A DNA stretch of 64,000 bases from Clostridiales bacterium (GTDB lineage Bacteria > Bacillota > Clostridia > Christensenellales > Aristaeellaceae), in the NCBI GenBank assembly GCA_004555155.1, contig SFJH01000002.1, positions 62,001-126,000 on the forward strand, read 5' to 3'. Under the pieces are notes generated by a model. That model was not told the DNA's origin. It did no database searches and was given only the letters and a program-made list of their open reading frames with translations. Every line of letters starts with the position of its first letter. Position 1 is the first letter of the stretch. This document shows positions 40,366-48,445 of this stretch, piece by piece. Position numbers and translations under genes: made by a program.

Positions 40366-40396
40366 GCAGCCGGCTTTCGCTTTGAAAGCCGGCTGC
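40366..40396. terminator. Hairpin between manA and the ncRNA
   Basis: A perfect 13-bp stem, GCAGCCGGCTTTC / GAAAGCCGGCTGC, with a 5-nt loop. On the minus strand a T-run (GTTTTTC) follows after 7 nt, so it can end the ncRNA transcript; on the plus strand it ends manA, less convincingly. Confidence 0.65.
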
Positions 40397-40440
40397 ACGC
40401 CTTGCACCCTGCAGCGCATATGCAATTCATTAAATCCAAG

Positions 40441-40658
40441 GAATCTGCGCGCCTGACCTGGTCTTTGACCCCACACTCGCCTGCTGGGGCGTTCGCTCCT
40501 AAGGACTCTGCCTCCCCACTACTGGCCCTCTCGGTGAAATTTTGTTCCGGCAGGACTTACTTCTAAGGCGCGCCATGCTCACCGGACTTTTGCCGGCTTA
40601 CGTGGATCGCTTCGCCCGCGCCTGGCATCGACTTTCAACCACAGACGCGCGCAGATTC
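40441..40658 (-). ncRNA. Structured non-coding RNA of unassigned class (6S-like or raiA-like)
   Basis: A 517-bp gap between manA and the next gene lacks a supported protein gene. On the minus strand a TTGACA-16-TATAAT promoter (40665-40692) starts transcription at about 40658. From that base, GAATCTGCGCGC (40658-40647) pairs perfectly with GCGCGCAGATTC (40452-40441), closing a region of about 218 nt. Inside are further short helices, for example GGTC-aaa-GACC and competing pairings of GGCGCG with CGCGCC, which suggest a compact or pseudoknotted fold. Closed ends and size recall 6S or raiA RNA, but I see no class-defining motif. The RNA itself is inferred; promoter and helix are seen. Confidence 0.68.
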
Positions 40659-40664
40659 GATTTC

Positions 40665-40692
40665 ATTATAGCGGATTTTCACGCGATGTCAA
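40665..40692 (-). promoter_or_regulatory. Consensus sigma-A promoter of the ncRNA
   Basis: Perfect TTGACA (40687-40692), 16-bp spacer, perfect TATAAT (40665-40670). The predicted start coincides with the first base of the RNA's closing helix. Confidence 0.85.
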
Positions 40693-40844
40693 GAGCCGGA
40701 CGGCCGATCCAGCCACGGCGCAGCTCCCTCCGCCGCCTTCATTTTTCCGGAGCCGCCGCTCCATCCCGCCAGGGGAATCATCCATGGCGCGCAAAAGCGC
40801 TCCGCCCCCGGCTTTCGGGGGGCGGAGCGCCGTCAATCCGGCGT

Positions 40845-42272
40845 TCAGCTGTCGCCGCTCGCGATTTTGATCAATTCGTTCAGAAAGGCAATCGTTTCGC
40901 TGTAAGGAACAACCTGACTGACCAGCAGCGATCGTTCGAAGTACTCCTTGAACAGCCGCGAAAACTCCTTGTGCTCGATCATGATTTCGGAATGACCGTC
41001 TTCCAGCGCATAGCTGGTATTGGAATCCAGGATCAGCATGCCGATGTTCTCGTAATAGGCGATCTCCCCATCCCGAAGGAGGTCGTTGTCCTTCAGAAAA
41101 TAGACGTCAAAATACGGATTGCTCTCCACCTGCTTGAGCAGCGTCTTGAGAATGCGCACCCGTTCCTCCTGGGTAAACGGCCGCATGCCCCAGAAGTGAT
41201 CCGACTTCCGGCCCGTGCGCGCAAAGCGCAGCATGGCGCTCCGCTTCATGATCGTGCGGGCGACGCGCCGCTTTTCAAAGGTATTGTGCACGCGGCCATG
41301 ATAGACCTGACGCAGCTCGTTCAGCAGCTCTTCGTTTTCGGCAATGCCGGGAATGCCGCCCTCCAGCAGCGCGGCCTCCAGGATGTCCTCGGGGATCCAG
41401 TCGATGCTGACGTCCGGTTTGATCTTGTAGATCGACCGGTTGTATTCCAGCTGCGCGAAGCCCCGGCTGTATTCGACATAGTTACCGAGGTTCGGCTCCA
41501 GAAAGAACGTGCGCTTGATGGGCGAAAAATCCGACTGCTGAATGGCCAGCAGGCGCAGAAAACCGCCGTCCCGCGGCCCGGTGAGCACATATCCGTGATC
41601 CTTCCGGTCGAACGTGATGAGATCCTCCAGCGCCGCGCCGTCCTCCGTGCGATACTGGATCACCATGACGTCCGCGTTCAATACGCCGCGGACGCTCGAA
41701 ACATCCCCGTCGCCGCCGTGCCAGGAATAGCACATATATTCTTTTTCGTGAAACAGAGGGACAACGACACTGCTCGCATGAATCACATGAAGGGGGTTCC
41801 TGGTCATTCGCAGATAATGATCGATCCGGGCGCCGCGCTCGCGCATGAATCGCCGCAGGCATTGAAAGACGGGCACGTTATAGCAGTTCAGAATCTTTAT
41901 GAAAATCTCAGTGGCCTTCCAATAGCGATCGCGGAAGAGCTCCTGCCGCGGGGCGCCGACCTCCTCGAGCCAGACGTCCGCATCTTCCATCACCTCGCCA
42001 CGCAGGAACCTGAACATCTCCCGGGACGAATCGTAGTCCTCCTGCCATCGCATGTAGTCCAGCACTTCGTTCAGGTGCTCCTGCTCCAGCTCGGAAAGGG
42101 ACAGACGCTCATTGACCTTCCGTGCAAACGTATCCAGCGCGCGCTGACTGGCCTGATTCTTCATAATCCTGACCAGCGACGTTTTGCTCTGATAACCCAG
42201 CTGCGCGGTCAGCTCGGTCAAGGTCATTCCTCTTGCTTCTATCAGTTCATTGATCAGCTTTTCTATATCCAC
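40845..42272 (-). CDS. Helix-turn-helix protein of unknown function (475 aa)
   Basis: A 475-residue soluble protein. The first 55 residues look like a Cro/XRE-type helix-turn-helix (GMTLTELTAQLGYQSKTSLVRIMKNQ). The remaining 420 residues match no family I can name: there are no membrane segments, and aromatic-rich stretches such as YMCYSWHGGDGDVSSVRG and PFTQEERVRILKTLL suggest a sensor domain. It lies head-to-tail after the PocR-AraC gene on the same strand, but has its own promoter at 42313-42341. It may be a second regulator of the neighbouring corrinoid operon; this is proximity only. Confidence 0.75.
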   Translation of the reverse strand: MDIEKLINELIEARGMTLTELTAQLGYQSKTSLVRIMKNQASQRALDTFARKVNERLSLSELEQEHLNEVLDYMRWQEDYDSSREMFRFLRGEVMEDADVWLEEVGAPRQELFRDRYWKATEIFIKILNCYNVPVFQCLRRFMRERGARIDHYLRMTRNPLHVIHASSVVVPLFHEKEYMCYSWHGGDGDVSSVRGVLNADVMVIQYRTEDGAALEDLITFDRKDHGYVLTGPRDGGFLRLLAIQQSDFSPIKRTFFLEPNLGNYVEYSRGFAQLEYNRSIYKIKPDVSIDWIPEDILEAALLEGGIPGIAENEELLNELRQVYHGRVHNTFEKRRVARTIMKRSAMLRFARTGRKSDHFWGMRPFTQEERVRILKTLLKQVESNPYFDVYFLKDNDLLRDGEIAYYENIGMLILDSNTSYALEDGHSEIMIEHKEFSRLFKEYFERSLLVSQVVPYSETIAFLNELIKIASGDS

Positions 42273-42312
42273 GTAAAATTACCCTCATACTTCTATACGC
42301 GTCTAATTCTAT

Positions 42313-42341
42313 ATTTTAACGCCCTTACCCCCTCAGATCAA
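42313..42341 (-). promoter_or_regulatory. Sigma-A promoter of the 475-aa HTH gene
   Basis: TTGATC (42336-42341), 17-bp spacer, TAAAAT (42313-42318), minus strand. The surrounding 140-bp gap is AT-rich, unlike most of the window. Confidence 0.65.
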
Positions 42342-42412
42342 CAGAATAAGTACACAACGTTTTGTGTATTTATCATTTTTTTACAATTACTTTATGCATT
42401 TATGCATTCACT

Positions 42413-43708
42413 TTACAATTTCGACGCATTTAACATTTTTTCGCCCTCCGGCGCATTCCAGTTCCGGTATTTTCCGGGCGTCAGGCCCACAATTCGCTTG
42501 AAGACCTTGCAGAAATAGCTCTGATCGGCGAAGCCGACGGCGATGGCAATATCCGTCAGCGAATCCTCTGTTGAAGCCAGCAGCTTCTTGCTCTCCTCGA
42601 TGCGGACGCAGCACAGGTGCTCGCGAAAGCTGACGCCCGTCACCTGGCGGAATAATCCGGAAAAATAGCTGGCGCTCAAGCCCGCTTCCCGCGCCGCAGT
42701 CTCCAGGGTGATCGGCTCGGAATAGTGCTCCGCCATATAGCCGAGCGCCCGCCGGATGTAGACATTGCCCTTGTCCAGCCGGTTGAACATCGCGTCCATG
42801 AAGCTCTCCACAACGTCCTGCAGCAGATAGCAAAGGTCGTCAATACTCTCGCCCCGACTCATCAAGGCAAGGAAGCGTCCATTCAGCCCGTAGATGCTGT
42901 CCGGCCGCGCGCCGCCGTCGATGGCCACGCGGGACAGCAGCGTCGTCAATTCGATGGCGCGCGTGCGCACCGCGTCCAGCCTGCCGCCCTCGCTGAACAG
43001 CACGTAGCCCAGCAGATCGTTCAGCAGCGACTTTGCATCCTGAACGCTGCCGGTGCGCACCTTCGTCAGCAGCACGGTTTCCTTTTCATAGAGGTATTTT
43101 TGGGTTGGAGAAATTTCCTGTTCTTTGTACATTTGAATGGTTTCGTTGATGCGCGACTGCTGATAGAGCTTGTCCTGACTCTGCCGCAGCGCGGCGCGCT
43201 CGGAGGGCAGCAGCGGCAGAAGCAGATGGTCGATCAATCGGCTGAGACAGTTCACCCTTGCGGGCGGAATGACCTGCAGCCCGGACAGCTCGTCGTACAG
43301 CTCCAGGCACAGCGCCGGCTGCAGCGCGCGATCCTCCACCACACCGGCAACCAGCGTGCTGTCCGGCGCGTCCATCAGGAACGGGCCGACGATCACGCTG
43401 CCCAGCAGCTCGCGCTGGTACAGCAGCGGAAAGGCGATGTGGTTCAGATTGGCGTGGCAGGTGAATACATAGGCCTCGCCCAGTCGCATCGCATGCTCTC
43501 CCGCGCGGCGGTACAGCTCGAGACACTCGCCGTTTCGGAAGATGTGCTTCTTCAGCAGCGCGCAGTAACCCGTGGATTCTCCGAATTTCATCAGCACGCT
43601 GCCGTCCGCATCGATGAGCTGTATCGGCAACCCGACAAACTCGTGCAGCGTGTCCAGTACATCCCGCAGCCGTTCTTCCGGAATCAACGCAAATACGCCC
43701 TTCGCCAT
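42413..43708 (-). CDS. AraC-family activator with PocR sensory domain
   Basis: A 431-residue regulator. Residues about 10-175 are a PocR domain (LHEFVGLPIQLIDADGS, FGESTGYCALLKK, CHANLNHIAFPLLYQRELLGSVIVGPF), which senses small molecules in one-carbon, diol and methyl-donor pathways. A helical linker follows, and residues about 325-425 form the double AraC HTH (ITLETAAREAGLSASYFSGLF; LTDIAIAVGFADQSYFCKVFKRIVGLTPGKYR). It is divergent from the corrinoid methyltransferase operon, whose promoter has a poor -35 box, as expected for activator dependence. Its ligand is likely the operon's methylated substrate or a product. Confidence 0.9.
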   Translation of the reverse strand: MAKGVFALIPEERLRDVLDTLHEFVGLPIQLIDADGSVLMKFGESTGYCALLKKHIFRNGECLELYRRAGEHAMRLGEAYVFTCHANLNHIAFPLLYQRELLGSVIVGPFLMDAPDSTLVAGVVEDRALQPALCLELYDELSGLQVIPPARVNCLSRLIDHLLLPLLPSERAALRQSQDKLYQQSRINETIQMYKEQEISPTQKYLYEKETVLLTKVRTGSVQDAKSLLNDLLGYVLFSEGGRLDAVRTRAIELTTLLSRVAIDGGARPDSIYGLNGRFLALMSRGESIDDLCYLLQDVVESFMDAMFNRLDKGNVYIRRALGYMAEHYSEPITLETAAREAGLSASYFSGLFRQVTGVSFREHLCCVRIEESKKLLASTEDSLTDIAIAVGFADQSYFCKVFKRIVGLTPGKYRNWNAPEGEKMLNASKL

Positions 43709-43817
43709 TTTGATCCCCCAGTCGATATTTTCAACAAATCATAAGAAACTACAATCTTTTCCATCCCGCCTATATTATACTAAAGACAAACAAAGAACGC
43801 AACAGGAGGAAATGACA

Positions 43818-44447
43818 ATGGATCTTCAGGAAATCTCTCTCAAGCTTCAGGCCGGCAAGGCCAAGGACGTCAAGCAGCTGGTGCAGCAGGCGATCGACGA
43901 AGGCATTCCCGCCCAGGAAATTCTGGAGCAGGGTCTGATCAGCGGCATGAACGTCGTCGGCGAAAAGTTCAAGAACAACGAGGTGTTCGTGCCCGAGGTG
44001 CTCGTCGCCGCGCGCGCCATGAACATGGGCGCGAAGCTGCTCAAACCCCTGCTGACCGCCGAGGGCGTAAAGGCCAACGGCAAGGTCTGCATCGGCACCG
44101 TGAAGGGCGACCTGCACGACATCGGCAAGAATCTGGTGAAGATGATGCTGGAGGGCAAGGGCATCGAGGTCGTCGATCTCGGCACCGACGTCGCCCCCGA
44201 GACCTTCGTTCAGACCGCCAAGGATCAGAATTGCCAGATCATCTGCTGTTCCGCGCTGCTCACCACCACCATGGGCGTGATGGAAGACGTGGTCAAGGCC
44301 GCCGAGAACGCGGGCATCCGCGATCAGGTGAAGATCATGATCGGCGGCGCGCCCATCACCGACGCCTTCTGCAAGCAGATCGGTGCGGACGCCTACACGC
44401 CCGACGCCGCCAGCGCCGCGGATGTGGCCGTCGACTTCTGCTCCTGA
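43818..44447 (+). CDS. Corrinoid protein (MtxC, methyl carrier)
   Basis: A 209-residue cobalamin-binding protein of the MtaC/MtbC/MttC type. A four-helix cap domain (about 1-85) precedes the Rossmann B12 domain. The lower cobalt ligand is H100 in GDLHDIG (DxHxxG, 98-103), with the SxL (CCSALL) and GG (IGGAP) motifs in order. It accepts a methyl group from the substrate as methyl-Co(III). AGGAGGA lies 7 nt before the ATG at 43818. It is the first gene of a five-gene operon and the central carrier of it. Confidence 0.95.
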   Translation: MDLQEISLKLQAGKAKDVKQLVQQAIDEGIPAQEILEQGLISGMNVVGEKFKNNEVFVPEVLVAARAMNMGAKLLKPLLTAEGVKANGKVCIGTVKGDLHDIGKNLVKMMLEGKGIEVVDLGTDVAPETFVQTAKDQNCQIICCSALLTTTMGVMEDVVKAAENAGIRDQVKIMIGGAPITDAFCKQIGADAYTPDAASAADVAVDFCS

Positions 44448-44466
44448 CCGCAGAAAGGAGAACCCC

Positions 44467-45510
44467 GTGAATTCCTTTGAACGCGTAACCACGGCGCTTC
44501 ATCATCAGGTTCCCGATCGCGTGCCCGTCTACCCCATCCTCAGCGGCGTAAACCGCAGGCTGGTCGGCGCGGACTACCCCACCTGGTCCACCAATGCGGA
44601 GGTCTGCGCGGCCGGCTTTCTGAAGACGGCGGAGCAGTTCGACATTGACTGTCTGGTTTCGCTGATCGACCTCTCCGTGGAGTGCGACGCCTGGGGACAG
44701 AAGATCGTCTATCCGGAAAACGAAGCCGCGCATCCCGACTACGCGCATCCCGTGATCCAGGATATCGACGATTACGCAAAGATTCAGAAGGTCGACTACC
44801 GCCAGAGCAAGCGCATGATGATGCACATCGACGTCGTCAAGCGCCTGGCGGCCGAGAAAAAAGGAAAGCTGCCGATCATCGCCTTTGTGTTCGGCCCGCT
44901 GGGCACGCTGTCCATGCTGCGCAACCAGCAGGAGCTGTACATGGATCTCTACGACGACCCCGACGCCGTCAGGGACGCCACCTGGCGCGTGGCCGAGACG
45001 CTGGCGGAGTATGCCGGCGCGCTGTGCGACGCAGGCGCGGACGCCATCATGTGGGATACGCTGATGGCCAGCGGCTCCATCATGAGCAAACAGATGTGGA
45101 CGGACATGGAAGCCGGCCCCATGCGCATGCTGGCGCAGACCGTGCGCGACCACGGCTGTCTGAACATGATCCACAACTGCGGCCAGAAGATCTACTTCGA
45201 CGCTCAGATCGAAGCCGTTCAGCCTGCCGCCATCTCCTTCCTCTACCCGCCGGACGACTGCCGCGATTTCGCGGAGTGCAAGGAAAAATACGGCGACAAG
45301 GTCGCGCTCATCGGCTGCGTTACCCCCGCCAACGCCGTCGTCGGCACCGACGCGGAGTGGGATCAGCAGTGCACCGATCAGATCGACGCCATGGCGAAGG
45401 GCGGCGGCTTCATTCTGGCCACCGGCTGCGAATACCCCGCCAACGCCTCCTTTGATCGCGCGGAGCGCATGATCCGCATCGCACAGACCTACGGCGCATA
45501 CCATCCGTAA
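44467..45510 (+). CDS. Uroporphyrinogen decarboxylase-family corrinoid methyltransferase (MtxA-like)
   Basis: A 347-residue TIM-barrel protein of the UroD superfamily, the branch that holds MtaA/MtbA methyltransferases. The zinc site is H236-N-C238 in MIHNCG and C321 in TGCEYP, the HxC...C pattern that activates a thiol or other nucleophile. It would either pass methyl from the corrinoid protein to an acceptor such as a thiol or tetrahydrofolate, or demethylate the primary substrate. The start is GTG at 44467, with AAAGGAG upstream. It follows the corrinoid gene by 19 bp. The direction of transfer is not decidable from sequence. Confidence 0.9.
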   Translation: MNSFERVTTALHHQVPDRVPVYPILSGVNRRLVGADYPTWSTNAEVCAAGFLKTAEQFDIDCLVSLIDLSVECDAWGQKIVYPENEAAHPDYAHPVIQDIDDYAKIQKVDYRQSKRMMMHIDVVKRLAAEKKGKLPIIAFVFGPLGTLSMLRNQQELYMDLYDDPDAVRDATWRVAETLAEYAGALCDAGADAIMWDTLMASGSIMSKQMWTDMEAGPMRMLAQTVRDHGCLNMIHNCGQKIYFDAQIEAVQPAAISFLYPPDDCRDFAECKEKYGDKVALIGCVTPANAVVGTDAEWDQQCTDQIDAMAKGGGFILATGCEYPANASFDRAERMIRIAQTYGAYHP

Positions 45511-45525
45511 ACGAGGAAAATCAAT

Positions 45526-46083
45526 ATGAATCCCAATGAACTGCTGCAGCTGACCCTGGACTGCGGCGCAGCCAAGGCCGCAATCATCGAACAATCCCAG
45601 ATCGTCCTTTCCGCCGAATTCCGTGCTGCGTGCGAACGCAATCAGTGCGGTCTCTACGGCCGCTGCTGGATGTGCCCGCCGGACGTCGGCGAGATCGAAG
45701 CGCTGATGGCCCGGATTCGGGCCTTCCCCGGCGGCGTACTCTATCAGACCATCGGCGAACTCGAGGACAGCTTTGATATTGAAGGCATGACCGAGGCCGG
45801 TCGTCGCCACGCCCAGGTCAGCCAGCGGATTCAGCGCGCGCTGCCGGAGGGACTGCGCACGCTGCACCTCACATGCGGCGGTTGCCGGATGTGCGAAACC
45901 TGTGCGAAGGCCTCCGGCGAACCGTGCCGGTTCCCGGATCGCGCATTGCCCTCCGTGGAAAGCTACGGCGTAGACGTCTACAACACCACCCGCGCCACGG
46001 CGCTCAAGTACATCAACGGCCCGGACACCGTCACCTATTTTGGCCTGCTGCTGTTTGAGGAGGATCCCTCATGCCGACGCTGA
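45526..46083 (+). CDS. DUF2284 Cys-rich metal-binding protein
   Basis: A 185-residue protein with the DUF2284 pattern: CGLYGRCWMCPP near residue 41, and CGGCRMCETCAKASGEPCRFP near 115, ending PSVESYGVDVYNTTRATALKY. The eight or so conserved Cys probably hold Fe-S or Zn sites. The family often accompanies corrinoid methyltransferases and activators, but its reaction is unknown; a redox or metal-loading role is inferred from context. It overlaps the RACo gene by 13 bp, so the two are translated together. Confidence 0.87.
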   Translation: MNPNELLQLTLDCGAAKAAIIEQSQIVLSAEFRAACERNQCGLYGRCWMCPPDVGEIEALMARIRAFPGGVLYQTIGELEDSFDIEGMTEAGRRHAQVSQRIQRALPEGLRTLHLTCGGCRMCETCAKASGEPCRFPDRALPSVESYGVDVYNTTRATALKYINGPDTVTYFGLLLFEEDPSCRR

Positions 46084-47552
46084 CCATCCATCAGGGGGGC
46101 GTCCGGCGCACGCTGCGCTTTGAAGGCGCTCCCCTGCTCTCAGAGCTGCTGGGAACAGCGCTTCAGCGCCCCTGCGGCGGACGCGGCGTCTGCGGCAAGT
46201 GCGCTGTGGAGCTGCGCGGAGCCGTCTCCGAACCCAACGCCGCCGAGCAGCGCGCGGGCACACGCCTGGCCTGTCAGGCCCGGCTGCTGGGCGACGCGGA
46301 GGCGATCCTACCGGAGAAGGCCGATCTGGAGCAGATCGAAATCTCCGGCGGCGCGGCGCTGTCCGCCGTGGATCCCATGGAGGGTCGCCTCGGCGCGGCC
46401 GTCGACGTAGGCACCACGACGCTGGCCCTGCGGCTGTATGAACTGCATACCGGCGCGCTTCTCAGCGAAGCGGCCATACTCAACCCCCAAACCTCCGTGG
46501 CTGCGGACGTGATGGGGCGCATTGGCGCGGCGCTGAACGGCGCGCTTTTGGCGTTGCAAGCGCAGGTTCAGCAGGCCGTTCAGGCTCTGCTGGCGGACGC
46601 CTGTGCAAAGGCCGGAAGACCGGTCGGGCAGGTCGACGCGCTGGTCGTCGCCGGCAACACCACCATGCTGTATCTGCTCGCGGGGCGCAATCCGGAATCC
46701 CTGTCCAGAGCGCCCTTCGCCGCGGACTGCCTGTTCGGCGAAACGGCGCGTCTGATGGAGTGCGACTGCTATCTCCCGCCGTGTATGAACGCCTTTGTCG
46801 GCGCGGACATCACCTGCGCCGTGCTGGAGAGCGGCATGTGCGATTCGGATCAGATCGCGCTGCTGTGCGACGTGGGCACCAACGGCGAGATCGCGCTGTG
46901 GAAGCGCGGCGAGCTGTTCGTTTCCTCCACCGCAGCGGGGCCCGCCTTTGAGGGCGCGGGCATCTCCTGCGGCTGCTCCAGCGTGCGCGGCGCCATCGAC
47001 CGCGCATGGGCCATGGACGGCGCGCTTCACGTGCACACCATCGGCGAGACCGAAGCCGTGGGCATCTGCGGCTCCGGTCTGATCGACGTCATCGCCGCTG
47101 CGCTGCAGCTGGGCTGGATTGACGAGACCGGCGCGATGGACGATGACCGAATCGAGCTCTCCCCGGGTGTCGATCTGCTGCCGAAGGACGTGCGGGCCGT
47201 TCAGCTGGCCAAAGCCGCCATCGCTGCAGGAATCGAAACCCTTCTGGAGGAGGCGAACGTTCGTCCCTCCGAAATCGAGACCTTCTACATCGCCGGAGGC
47301 TTCGGCAGCCATTTGAATGTGGAAAGCGCCGCCGCCATCGGACTGATTCCCTCCGAATTGAGCTCGCGCGTGCGCTGCATCGGCAATGCGTCGCTGGCAG
47401 GCGCTGCGCGGCTGCTCCTGAACCGCTCCGCTGTGCATGCCGCGGAGATCATCGCCGAACGGTCACGGCACGTTGCGCTTGGCGGAAACCCCCGGTTCAA
47501 CAGCCATTACATCGATCAAATGCTCTTTCCGGACGACTGTGAGGAGGATTGA
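46071..47552 (+). CDS. RACo-type reductive activator of corrinoid proteins (2Fe-2S + ASKHA ATPase)
   Basis: A 493-residue protein. The N-terminal ferredoxin domain has C35, C41, C44 and C68 (CGGRGVCGKC...C) for a 2Fe-2S cluster. An actin/hsp70-like ATPase (DUF4445) follows: AAVDVGTTTLALRLYE near 110, CDVGTNGEIALW near 265, GPAFEGAGISCG near 290 and GGFGSHLNVESAAAIGLIP near 410. It re-reduces the inactive Co(II) corrinoid to Co(I) using ATP. Its presence in the operon shows that the system needs repair of oxidised corrinoid, as in O-demethylases of acetogens. Confidence 0.93.
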   Translation: MPTLTIHQGGVRRTLRFEGAPLLSELLGTALQRPCGGRGVCGKCAVELRGAVSEPNAAEQRAGTRLACQARLLGDAEAILPEKADLEQIEISGGAALSAVDPMEGRLGAAVDVGTTTLALRLYELHTGALLSEAAILNPQTSVAADVMGRIGAALNGALLALQAQVQQAVQALLADACAKAGRPVGQVDALVVAGNTTMLYLLAGRNPESLSRAPFAADCLFGETARLMECDCYLPPCMNAFVGADITCAVLESGMCDSDQIALLCDVGTNGEIALWKRGELFVSSTAAGPAFEGAGISCGCSSVRGAIDRAWAMDGALHVHTIGETEAVGICGSGLIDVIAAALQLGWIDETGAMDDDRIELSPGVDLLPKDVRAVQLAKAAIAAGIETLLEEANVRPSEIETFYIAGGFGSHLNVESAAAIGLIPSELSSRVRCIGNASLAGAARLLLNRSAVHAAEIIAERSRHVALGGNPRFNSHYIDQMLFPDDCEED

Positions 47553-47557
47553 ATGCC

Positions 47558-48340
47558 ATGAATCGCCCCTATGTGCGCGTCCTCGGTTCCGCCGACTGGC
47601 ACGTAACTGCCTTTAACGACAATTCCTGCTACACCATTGATGACCGAGTCCTGATCGATGCCTGTCCCAGCGCGCTGATTTCGCTGCTGAACGCCGGCGT
47701 GGATCCCACCCAGGTTTCCACGATCTGCTTTACGCACCTGCATGCGGATCACTGCATGGGGCTTCCCGCGCTGCTGCACTACTGGCGCGTTGTGAAAAGC
47801 TCCCTGGGCGGACTGACCATCGTGGGGCCCAAGGCCACCGTCCGGGCCGCCGTCGACCGCGCGCTTCAGTACATCTTCCATGACTGCCGCGACGTGCGCG
47901 CGGAGATCGCCGAATTCCCCAACATCGTGGAGCTTGAGGGCGACTGCGTCCTCGATCTGCCGGACTATCGCATCGCCGTCATGAATTCCGACCACGCCGT
48001 GCCCGGCCTGTGCTACTGCATCACCTGCCGCGAGAGCGGCCGGAAGGTCGGTCTCACCGGCGACACCCGCTATCAGCCCGCCTTCGCCGGGTTCTATCGC
48101 GATGCGGATCTGCTGCTGCACGAGTGCTCCTTCGGCGGAGGGCCGCTTCCGGCGTTCAACGAGGTCTGCCGCCACTCCAGCGCCCGCGAGGCCGTCCGCG
48201 TCTGCGAGGAAGCCCGGGTGCGCCGTCTGCTTCTGACCCATACCTTCGAGCCCAACCGCAAGGCTGCACTGGAAGAAGCCCGCGCTCACCTGAGCATCCC
48301 GCTGGAATGGGCCGTGCCGGGCAGCGTGTTCGAGTTCTGA
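47558..48340 (+). CDS. MBL-fold metallohydrolase
   Basis: A 260-residue metallo-beta-lactamase-fold enzyme. The metal motif is H60-x-H62-x-D64-H65 (THLHADHC), with further ligands in NSDHAVPG, LTGDTRY and LTHTFEP. It resembles RNase Z- and lactonase-type members, and the substrate could be a cyclic ester, a phosphodiester or a thioester. GAGGAGG lies 10 nt before the ATG at 47558; a TTG at 47549 overlaps the preceding stop. As the last operon gene it probably hydrolyses a precursor or product of the methyl-transfer pathway. This is inference from position. Confidence 0.88.
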   Translation: MNRPYVRVLGSADWHVTAFNDNSCYTIDDRVLIDACPSALISLLNAGVDPTQVSTICFTHLHADHCMGLPALLHYWRVVKSSLGGLTIVGPKATVRAAVDRALQYIFHDCRDVRAEIAEFPNIVELEGDCVLDLPDYRIAVMNSDHAVPGLCYCITCRESGRKVGLTGDTRYQPAFAGFYRDADLLLHECSFGGGPLPAFNEVCRHSSAREAVRVCEEARVRRLLLTHTFEPNRKAALEEARAHLSIPLEWAVPGSVFEF

Positions 48341-48389
48341 GCGCCCGGTCGGCAAATTGACCGCGCACGGGATTCAATCTTCAGAAAAT

Positions 48390-48433
48390 CAGCCCCCCCC
48401 TGACTTCAAGAATGACTTGAAGTCAGGGGGCTG
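48390..48433. terminator. Strong bidirectional terminator after the corrinoid operon
   Basis: A stem of about 19 bp, CAGCCCCC..TGACTTCAAG / CTTGAAGTCAGGGGGCTG, with a 5-nt loop. The minus strand has GATTTTC after it. It separates two convergent operons. Confidence 0.88.
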
Positions 48434-48445
48434 CATTTCCGGATT

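Noticed and set aside
40441..40658. RNase P RNA, SRP RNA or tmRNA
   Set aside because: I find no SRP GGAAG/GNRA core, no tmRNA alanine-acceptor end or tag, and no conserved RNase P core. The length also fits none of them well.
43818..48340. Pyrrolysine- or selenocysteine-containing methyltransferase
   Set aside because: No in-frame TAG or TGA read-through is needed for any gene in the operon, and no MttB-type frame was found.
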